From Actinomycetota bacterium (GTDB taxonomy: Bacteria; Actinomycetota; Acidimicrobiia; Spongiisociales; UBA11373), in NCBI GenBank assembly GCA_003486285.1, contig DNGH01000283.1:1-7495 (forward strand): a stretch of 7,495 bases of DNA, given 5' to 3'. This document shows positions 1-5,285 of this stretch, piece by piece. The notes beneath the pieces are model-generated. The model ran no database searches, was not told the DNA's origin, and worked only from the letters and a program-made list of their open reading frames with translations. Position 1 is the stretch's first letter. The number at the start of each line of letters is the position of its first letter. The position numbers and the translations under genes were made by a program.

Positions 1-801
1 CGCCTTCGACCCGGTGAAGTAGATGGCGGCGGCGCCGAACTGGGCGGGTTCCATCACCCGCAGATCGATCTGCATCCCGGCGGCGCTGAGCACCGCCGAC
101 TTGCGCGCCCCGTACCCGACCACCTGGCGCACCACGGGAAGCGCGACGAAGCGGCGCATCACCTCCTCGGGATCGCCCGTCGACACGGCGATCACGTCGA
201 TGTCCCCGATGGTGTCGCGGAAACGCCGCAGGCTCCCCATCGGCTCCACCCGGATCACGCCGGGGACCTGGCTCAGGGCCGCCACCACATCCCCGGCCAC
301 CCGGGTGGCCTCGAGGATCGGGGTGCGCTTCTCCTTGCCGCCCACCCCGAGCCGCTGCAGTGCGGTGCGGAGGTTCTCTTCGGTCTTGGGTCCCATGCCG
401 GGAAGGCCCCGCAGCGCCTCGGCGTCGAGTGCAACCCGGAGATCGGCGACGCCGTTCACGCCGAGTTCATCGCGCAGCATCACCGCGGTCTTGGGGCCGA
501 TGCCGGGGATGCGGGTCAGTTCGACGAACTCGGCGGGGAACCGAGCCCGCAGTTCCTCGAGCTTCGCCATCCGCCCGGTGTCGACCAGTTCCCGGATCCT
601 CTTGGCCGTGCTCGCTCCCACCCCGCGCAAGCCCTCGAGCTCCTTCTCCGACATCGAGGCCACCGGCTGGTCGAGGGTCTCCACGGTGCGGGCGGCGGCC
701 TCGTAGGCCCGGACCCGGAAGGCGTTGCTGCTCCCCTCGTCGAGCGTGGTCAGCGCCGCCAGTTCGGCGAGGTGCGAGGCCACCTCGGCGTTGGTGATCA
801 T
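1..801 (-). CDS. polX: DNA polymerase/3'-5' exonuclease PolX family, N-terminal part (3' end off window)
   Basis: Reading leftward from ATG at 801-799 gives 267 uninterrupted codons running off the window edge, so only the N-terminal portion is present. Residues 1-75 resemble the PolX 8-kDa-like helix-hairpin-helix domain (NAFRVRAYEAAART, then GVGASTAKRI at about 60-69). Further HhH motifs follow at IPGIGPKTA (98-106) and LPGMGPKT (133-140). The family X nucleotidyltransferase signature is intact: G189-S190, R192-R193 and G199-D200-I201-D202, with a third metal-binding Asp probable at D246 in QIDLRV. The visible end, YFTGSKA, matches the usual start of the next conserved block. Family knowledge: PolX enzymes fill short gaps during base-excision repair, and bacterial members usually carry a C-terminal PHP phosphoesterase/exonuclease domain. 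Whether that domain exists here cannot be seen. No Shine-Dalgarno sequence precedes the ATG; a -10-like motif lies just upstream, so the start is probably leaderless. The gene diverges from the propeller gene at 1077. Confidence 0.93.
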   Translation of the reverse strand, partial: MITNAEVASHLAELAALTTLDEGSSNAFRVRAYEAAARTVETLDQPVASMSEKELEGLRGVGASTAKRIRELVDTGRMAKLEELRARFPAEFVELTRIPGIGPKTAVMLRDELGVNGVADLRVALDAEALRGLPGMGPKTEENLRTALQRLGVGGKEKRTPILEATRVAGDVVAALSQVPGVIRVEPMGSLRRFRDTIGDIDVIAVSTGDPEEVMRRFVALPVVRQVVGYGARKSAVLSAAGMQIDLRVMEPAQFGAAAIYFTGSKA

Positions 802-815
802 GGGGAGAGACTATG
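802..815 (-). promoter_or_regulatory. Candidate -10 element of the PolX gene, leaderless start
   Basis: On the minus strand, CATAGT (complement of 810-815) lies 8 nt before the PolX ATG. The overlapping TAGTCT (813-808) fits a TANNNT -10 with 6 nt to the ATG. The stretch between is pyrimidine-rich with no purine-rich Shine-Dalgarno core, so transcription probably starts at or next to the ATG. Motif-only prediction; no clear -35 was identified. Confidence 0.4.
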
Positions 816-849
816 CGCGCCCGCGGCCGAGCACGCTGGCGGAACGCAA

Positions 850-877
850 GCCGACAGCCAACAGCCGACAGCCGACA
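850..877. repeat. Tandem heptanucleotide array 1, four units of GCCGACA
   Basis: Four consecutive 7-bp units occupy 850-856, 857-863, 864-870 and 871-877. They read GCCGACA, GCCAACA, GCCGACA and GCCGACA, so one unit has a single substitution. The array lies between the divergent PolX and propeller genes and is followed after 15 bp by a second heptamer array with a different unit. It does not belong to any supported reading frame. Function unknown; slippage-generated repeats, a protein-binding array or a dispersed intergenic repeat are all possible. Confidence 0.85.
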
Positions 878-892
878 GCAAGACGCATATGT

Positions 893-920
893 GCCCTCTG
901 CCAGCTGCCAGCTGCCAGCT
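893..920. repeat. Tandem heptanucleotide array 2, GCCAGCT units
   Basis: Three perfect GCCAGCT units (900-906, 907-913, 914-920) are preceded in phase by a degenerate unit, GCCCTCT (893-899). The array is therefore 28 bp, the same length and unit size as array 1. Unit junctions create two CAGCTG palindromes. It starts 43 bp after the start of array 1. Confidence 0.85.
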
Positions 921-956
921 ACCGGCCTGGCCTCGGGTATCAGCCACACCCCCCAC

Positions 957-998
957 CGACCGGGCTGCGCCCGGTCGACTCCCCCACAAGGGGGGAGT
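957..998. repeat. Two abutting perfect 8-bp hairpins, REP-like palindromic element
   Basis: Hairpin A pairs 957-964 (CGACCGGG) with 970-977 (CCCGGTCG) around a 5-nt loop. Hairpin B pairs 978-985 (ACTCCCCC) with 991-998 (GGGGGAGT), also around a 5-nt loop. Both stems are perfect 8-bp matches and the second starts on the base after the first ends. Neither is followed by a T tract on either strand, and the flanking genes point away from the site, so terminator duty is not the obvious explanation. The pattern resembles dispersed palindromic elements, but copy number cannot be judged from one window. Confidence 0.75.
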
Positions 999-1028
999 GA
1001 TTCCATGGCGACCGTCTCACCGGCACCT

Positions 1029-1050
1029 GGTATCCGATGACCGGTATCCG
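1029..1050 (+). promoter_or_regulatory. Direct repeat GGTATCCG x2 in the promoter region of the PQQ-type propeller gene
   Basis: GGTATCCG occurs at 1029-1036 and again at 1043-1050, a 14-bp centre-to-centre distance with 6 bp between. The repeats bracket the place where a -35 hexamer would lie relative to the candidate -10 at 1062-1067. This is a possible operator, inferred from position and repetition alone; no regulator gene is adjacent. Confidence 0.35.
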
Positions 1051-1061
1051 GCTACCCCCTC

Positions 1062-1067
1062 TACCCT
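1062..1067 (+). promoter_or_regulatory. Candidate -10 element TACCCT for the propeller gene
   Basis: TACCCT fits the actinobacterial TANNNT -10 pattern and ends 9 nt before the ATG at 1077. The intervening bases contain no Shine-Dalgarno sequence. The same hexamer with the same 9-nt spacing precedes the acyltransferase start on the other strand, which strengthens both calls. A weak -35 candidate (TGACCG, 1038-1043) lies 18 bp upstream. Confidence 0.45.
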
Positions 1068-1076
1068 TCTGTCCGC

Positions 1077-2585
1077 ATGGCCCGCAACACCGAATACGTC
1101 AGCTTTCTCGGGCCACCGCGTCGCCGCAACCGGGACTTCGTCGGCCTGGAGAACCGGGTCGCGTTGCGGCTCTTCGTGATCCCTGCCCTGGTGGTGGGGT
1201 TCGTCGTCGTCTCGGTGTGGTGGTTCGCATTCCGCGACGACAACAGCGACGCGGGCGGAGTCCTCACCCTCGAGGACGCCACCATCCCGACCGTGCTCCT
1301 GCCCTCCGGGGCGGCCACCGACGACGTTGGATTGCTGCTGTCCGGGATCTCCATCGACTGCGAAGCGGAACTGACCGAGTGGTCGTCCCTGCAGGGATCG
1401 ACTACCCATCAGGGCTGCGTCCAGGCCCCCACCATCTCGACTCCCAAGATCAAGTGGCGCATCTATATGGGGATCGCCGGCTGGCTCAACAGCCCCTTGA
1501 TCGTCGGCGACAAGGTCTTCGTCGGGAGCGCGGGCCGCGCCCAGGGCACCGAGGATGCCCGCGACGGGGTGTACGCCTACAACCTCCACACCGGGCGCCA
1601 GGAGTGGTTCTTCGGGGCCACCCTCGACGTGAACGGTCTCGGATACGGGAACGGGATCATCGTCGCCACCGGCGACGAAGGCCGGGTGTGGGGCATCGAC
1701 GCCACCGACGGCAGCCTCATCTGGGAGGAGGCACTCGGGGTGGCCACCTTCGGGTTCCCCCTCGTCCTCGAGGAGGACAACCTGGTCGTGGTGGGCGACG
1801 CCGATGGCGTGGTCACGGCGTACCACCTGCGCAACGGCGGGCTGGTCTGGCAGCGCCAGGTGGACGGCCCGATCCGTGGTGGTGCCGTATCCGACGGTGA
1901 GATGATCGTGATCGCCGGAGAGAACCGCGATGTGCTCGCGGTGGACAAGAGCGGCACCGAGTTGTGGCGGGTCGAGGTCATCGAGCGCGACACCGCCGGC
2001 GCCCTCGCCCGGATCTGGGCCGCTCCCACCATCGTGCGCGATCTCGTGGTGATCACGATGCTGCGCGAGGACACCTTTGCCGAACCGGCGATCACCGCGC
2101 TCAACAAGAGCGATGGGTCGATAGCCTGGCGGGCCGAGGACGCCGCCGGTGTCAAGAACGAATGGGGCAGCATCCGCTCCTCGGTGGCCGCCGTCGGCGA
2201 CCTGCTCGTGTACGGGGAGCCCTATTCGGACCGTCTGGTGGCACTCGAGATCGAGACCGGCCAGACGGCGTGGGACGTGCAGACCGGCGCCTACTGCTTC
2301 CCCCACTGGCCCTCGCCCGCAGTGGTCTCCGGCCAAGTCGTCATCGCCCGCCACGATGGGGCGCTCTACGGGGTGGACATCGAGACCCAGACCCGGGTGT
2401 GGAAGATATACCTGGGCAACGATGCCGGCACCTTTCCCACCGACTTCGACACCCCGGGATTCTGTGAGTGGGCGCCGCAGACCGGCTACTCGGTGCTGGC
2501 CTCCCCCGCCGTCGCCGCCAACGGGATGATCGTGGTCGGCACCCTCGAGGGCTACCTCGTGGCGGTCGGCGATCGCTCCTGGTGA
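1077..2585 (+). CDS. Membrane-anchored PQQ-like (BamB-type) eight-bladed beta-propeller protein
   Basis: The 502-residue product has a basic N-terminus (RRRNR at 15-19), one hydrophobic segment at about 29-50, an acidic linker, then a propeller beginning near W127; topology is probably N-in with an extracytoplasmic propeller. The repeats have the PQQ form, a VxAxDxxTGxxxW strand pair: AYNLHTGRQEW (W177), GIDATDGSLIW (W216), AYHLRNGGLVW (W258), AVDKSGTELW (W297), ALNKSDGSIAW (W351), ALEIETGQTAW (W399) and GVDIETQTRVW (W442). A final AVGDRSW ends exactly on W502, giving eight units counted from W127 and implying closure between the first and last strands. C95/C114 and C407/C463 are possible disulfide partners. 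I see no cofactor-binding dehydrogenase features, so it is more likely a scaffold or binding protein than a quinoprotein enzyme. The ATG at 1077 retains the basic, membrane-anchor N-terminus and lacks a Shine-Dalgarno site. It converges on the S41-like gene. Confidence 0.88.
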   Translation: MARNTEYVSFLGPPRRRNRDFVGLENRVALRLFVIPALVVGFVVVSVWWFAFRDDNSDAGGVLTLEDATIPTVLLPSGAATDDVGLLLSGISIDCEAELTEWSSLQGSTTHQGCVQAPTISTPKIKWRIYMGIAGWLNSPLIVGDKVFVGSAGRAQGTEDARDGVYAYNLHTGRQEWFFGATLDVNGLGYGNGIIVATGDEGRVWGIDATDGSLIWEEALGVATFGFPLVLEEDNLVVVGDADGVVTAYHLRNGGLVWQRQVDGPIRGGAVSDGEMIVIAGENRDVLAVDKSGTELWRVEVIERDTAGALARIWAAPTIVRDLVVITMLREDTFAEPAITALNKSDGSIAWRAEDAAGVKNEWGSIRSSVAAVGDLLVYGEPYSDRLVALEIETGQTAWDVQTGAYCFPHWPSPAVVSGQVVIARHDGALYGVDIETQTRVWKIYLGNDAGTFPTDFDTPGFCEWAPQTGYSVLASPAVAANGMIVVGTLEGYLVAVGDRSW

Positions 2586-2598
2586 GCCGACCCGGCGC

Positions 2599-3837
2599 CT
2601 AACTGCCGATCACCGCCAGGGCTGCCTCGAGTCCCGGGTCGCGGCCCGCGGCCACGTCTTCGACGGTGAGGACCGCGGTCTCATCGGGGATGAGCGGGTT
2701 GCCGACGCGGGGCACCCCATCCACGGTCACCTCGGTGTTGGGGACGCCGAGCACCCAGCCGTTCGGCAGAGTACGCACCAGTGGCGAGCGCGGACTCCCC
2801 GCAGTCGGCTCGCCGAGGATCACCACGTTGGTCAGCGGAGCCAGCGCCAGTGCCAGCAACTCGGCGGGCCCGGCGGTACCGGGACCGATCAGGACCACCA
2901 CCCGGCCCGGGAACGGACCTGTCGGCATCGGATTGACCACCGCTTCACCGGCGTGGATCCGGCCGCCCCCATCGTCGACGCGGCCCTCGATCGTCGCCAC
3001 CACGGTGCGAGCGGTGACGAAGCGCGTCGCCACCAGCAGGGCATCGACCTCGGCCCCCGTGGTCGCCGCCCGCAGATCCAGTATCAGGCCTGAGGCGTGG
3101 CGCAGAGTCTGATCGAGCGCGGCCGCGATCACCCGCTGGGAACCGCTGCTGCTGTCGGCGGAACCGCCGAGGCGGAGCAGGCCGAGATACTGGACGCCAC
3201 CCCCGAGGTCGAAGGCGACGATGCCGCCGGCTCCGGCGATGGTCGCTCCGGGGAGCAGCGTCCCAGCTCTGAGGGCGGCGGCGAGGGCACTGCCGGCTCC
3301 GCCGGGCGATGGCGCCCAGATCGGCCCGGCACCGGGTTGCAGCGCGATCGCCGGATCCCGCAACGGCGTGAGCAACTCGGTGATGGCGGCGAGCAGCGCA
3401 GCATCATCCCCGGCGGGAGGTGGAGTCAGGGCGGCGACGCGACCGGCCCATTCCGGATCGACCCCGGGGTGGAAGTGCTCCTCCACGGCCGTCACCACCG
3501 CGCCGAGCACCGCCTGCGGAGACGCATCGAGCGTCGTCGAGCACGCCGCGGGCAGGTCGGGGAGTGCCACGAAGTAGACGACCCGCCCGCCATCGGTGAG
3601 GACCAGGCGCGCCCCATCGAGGGTCACGAAGTCGTCGATGTTGCGGGCACTGCCGGAACTGGCGCGGAGGCAATGCGTGGCCGAGGTTTCGTAGACGTCC
3701 GCATCGCCCTCGTGGACGTGCAGGATGATCCCCCATCCCTGCGAGGCCCACACCCCGAGGAACGGCTCGGCCTCGGGCACCGCGTTGCTACAGGCGCTGA
3801 TGGCGACGAGCAGGGCGGGGAGGAGGCGCCGGATCAC
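2599..3837 (-). CDS. S41-peptidase-like lipoprotein, probable pseudo-peptidase
   Basis: The 412-residue product starts with a lipoprotein signal: R3-R4, hydrophobic LLPALLVAI, and lipobox I13-S14-A15-C16. Residues 27-100 look like a small beta-rich domain (FLGVWASQGWGIILHV). About 105-168 resembles the helical segment ahead of S41 domains, and 235-400 has the S41 core order: GLILDLR (250-256), GRVVVLIGPGTAGPAELL (311-328), GEPTAGS (342-348) and a late NPLIPDE (380-386). Key residues are lost. The nucleophile motif, usually T-x-S-A-x-E, reads T321-A-G323-P-A-E326. The Lys expected 25 residues later is S348. The usual DGH is D161-P-A, and the usual N-x-GG after DLR is absent. I infer a catalytically dead, surface-tethered binding protein; a divergent active enzyme is less likely. 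GTG at 3837 is chosen because it gives the signal peptide and overlaps the acyltransferase stop by 4 bp (GTGA), implying translational coupling. Confidence 0.8.
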   Translation of the reverse strand: MIRRLLPALLVAISACSNAVPEAEPFLGVWASQGWGIILHVHEGDADVYETSATHCLRASSGSARNIDDFVTLDGARLVLTDGGRVVYFVALPDLPAACSTTLDASPQAVLGAVVTAVEEHFHPGVDPEWAGRVAALTPPPAGDDAALLAAITELLTPLRDPAIALQPGAGPIWAPSPGGAGSALAAALRAGTLLPGATIAGAGGIVAFDLGGGVQYLGLLRLGGSADSSSGSQRVIAAALDQTLRHASGLILDLRAATTGAEVDALLVATRFVTARTVVATIEGRVDDGGGRIHAGEAVVNPMPTGPFPGRVVVLIGPGTAGPAELLALALAPLTNVVILGEPTAGSPRSPLVRTLPNGWVLGVPNTEVTVDGVPRVGNPLIPDETAVLTVEDVAAGRDPGLEAALAVIGS

Positions 3838-5237
3838 TGCGACCGGGCATGGAGTTCGTCGAGCGCCTGACGCAGACGCGCCGTGAACTGCGCGATGTCG
3901 GGCACCGTGTCCCAGTCGGCGACGATCCCCCAATCCAGGGCCCCGTCGTAGGAGAACAGCGCCACCCCCACCCCGTGGTTCACCCACAGCGGCACCACCG
4001 GGAAGATTCGCCGCAGCGGGGCATCGAGGAGGAACAGGGGGATCTGCGGCCCGGGCACATTGGTGACGGTCATGTTGAACGGACGGGCCGTGGCCGCCGC
4101 CACCCGGGCGGCCATCGACAGGAAGGTGGACGGAGTGAACGACGCCGTCTGGGTGAGCAGCGCCGCCCCGGTCGCCTGGTCGGTCTCCCTGAGGTGCTCG
4201 GTCCGCTCCCGGACCTTGCGATAGCGTTCCAACGGGTCGGGTTCGTCGATCGGCAGATCCACCAGCCACATGGTGACGGCATTGGCGGAGTCGGTGAGGG
4301 GCCACTCCCCCCGGGTCGACACCGGAACCATCGCCCGGAAGTCCAGCCCGGCGACATCCGCTCCGCGGTCGTCGACGAGGAACGACCGCACCGCCCCGGC
4401 GACCGCGGTGATCACCACGTCGTTGACCGTCCCACCGTGGGCGTTCTTCACCGCCTTGACCCGATCCAGATCGGTGTGGAGGAAGTCCACCCGGCGGTTG
4501 GGGCCGATCTTGCGGTTGAGGGGAGTGCCCGACGCCTTGCTGAACCACCCCGAGCGCGCCGAGGCCGTCATCGACAGCAGCCGCTGCTGCAACTCGTCCC
4601 GCATCGCCCGCGATCCCTCGGCGAACCTGCGCACGCTCTGCACCGCCTGGCGCGGGGCCCGTATCCGGCGCGCCACCTCGTCGGCGAACAACTGGCTGCG
4701 GCTCGGGGCGGGACGCGGCTGGTATTCGTCGGGTGTCCCCACCTCGGTGGTCGGCTCCGGAGCGAGCAGGACCTTGATCAGATCGACTCCACCGATCCCA
4801 TCCACCATGCAGTGGTGCACCTTGGAGACGAGGGCAAACCCATCCACCTCGAGGCCCTCGACCACCCACACCTCCCACAGCGGCCGCGACCGGTCGAGCG
4901 CCTGGCTCAGGATCGACCCGGCGAGGGTGCGCAACTGCTCTTCGGTCCCGGGACGGGGCAATGCGATGTGACGCACGTGATAGGCGATGTCGAAGCCGGA
5001 GTCGTCCACCCACACCGGGTGACGCTCGACCGGGATCCACTCCAGACGCTGGCGGTAGCGCGGCACGTACTGGAGGCGATTGCCGATGAAGGCGCGGATC
5101 GCGGCGATGTCGACGCCGCCCGCCGCGGTGTCGAGCGTCCCCGGGCCGAAGGCCAGCGTCGCCCCGACGTGCATCGGGTTGTTCGGTCCCTCCATGGCCA
5201 GGAAGGTGTTGTCGAGGAAGGAGAGGCGCTCGTACAT
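3834..5237 (-). CDS. Wax ester synthase / acyl-CoA:diacylglycerol acyltransferase (WS/DGAT family)
   Basis: The 467-residue product has typical family length and motif order. The N-terminus MYERLSFLDNTFLAME resembles the start of WS/DGAT acyltransferases. The catalytic motif HHxxxDG is intact as H141-H142-C-M-V-D146-G147. The conserved PLW (119-121) precedes it and the N272-D273 motif follows in GGTVNDVVITAVAGA. The C-terminal DUF1298-type half contains VTNVPGP (391-397) and LWVNHGVGVALFSYDG (417-432). Family knowledge: these enzymes transfer acyl groups from acyl-CoA to fatty alcohols or diacylglycerol, making wax esters or triacylglycerol at the inner membrane/lipid-body surface. Actinobacteria often have several paralogues, and substrate cannot be assigned here. 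No Shine-Dalgarno site precedes the ATG, but TACCCT lies 9 nt upstream. The stop codon overlaps the next gene's GTG start (GTGA), and the propeller lipoprotein gene ends 48 bp upstream on the same strand. Confidence 0.93.
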   Translation of the reverse strand: MYERLSFLDNTFLAMEGPNNPMHVGATLAFGPGTLDTAAGGVDIAAIRAFIGNRLQYVPRYRQRLEWIPVERHPVWVDDSGFDIAYHVRHIALPRPGTEEQLRTLAGSILSQALDRSRPLWEVWVVEGLEVDGFALVSKVHHCMVDGIGGVDLIKVLLAPEPTTEVGTPDEYQPRPAPSRSQLFADEVARRIRAPRQAVQSVRRFAEGSRAMRDELQQRLLSMTASARSGWFSKASGTPLNRKIGPNRRVDFLHTDLDRVKAVKNAHGGTVNDVVITAVAGAVRSFLVDDRGADVAGLDFRAMVPVSTRGEWPLTDSANAVTMWLVDLPIDEPDPLERYRKVRERTEHLRETDQATGAALLTQTASFTPSTFLSMAARVAAATARPFNMTVTNVPGPQIPLFLLDAPLRRIFPVVPLWVNHGVGVALFSYDGALDWGIVADWDTVPDIAQFTARLRQALDELHARSQ

Positions 5238-5246
5238 GCGGCCGCG

Positions 5247-5277
5247 AGGGTATCGGCTGGGACCGTCTATCCGATAG
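5247..5277 (-). promoter_or_regulatory. Candidate promoter and operator-like palindrome of the acyltransferase gene
   Basis: On the minus strand, TACCCT (complement of 5247-5252) ends 9 nt before the acyltransferase ATG. Upstream, 5267-5277 reads CTATCCGATAG, an odd-length palindrome of two 5-bp arms around one base, positioned about where a -35 element would be. The core TATCCGAT also occurs at 1031-1038 upstream of the plus-strand propeller gene. This suggests the acyltransferase and S41-like pair can be transcribed independently of the propeller lipoprotein gene. Motif evidence only. Confidence 0.38.
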
Positions 5278-5285
5278 CCGGCGTT

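Noticed and set aside
850..920. CRISPR-like array
   Set aside because: Units are 7 bp and contiguous, without spacers of CRISPR size, and no cas gene is present.
957..998. Intrinsic terminator pair
   Set aside because: No T tract follows either stem on either strand, and both neighbouring genes are transcribed away from the site.
798..1040. Several short frames within the divergent intergenic region, on both strands
   Set aside because: Their sequence is translated heptamer repeats and hairpins, the proteins differ by frame with no domain, and they lack ribosome-binding sites.
1017..2354. A 445-codon minus-strand frame opposite the PQQ-type propeller gene
   Set aside because: Its translation is low-complexity (Gly/Asp/His/Val-rich) with no domain, and it mirrors the repeats of the plus-strand gene, whose propeller motifs are clear.
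1077..2585. PQQ-dependent dehydrogenase
   Set aside because: The sequence has short PQQ-type structural repeats only; it lacks the length and cofactor/metal-binding features expected of quinoprotein dehydrogenases.
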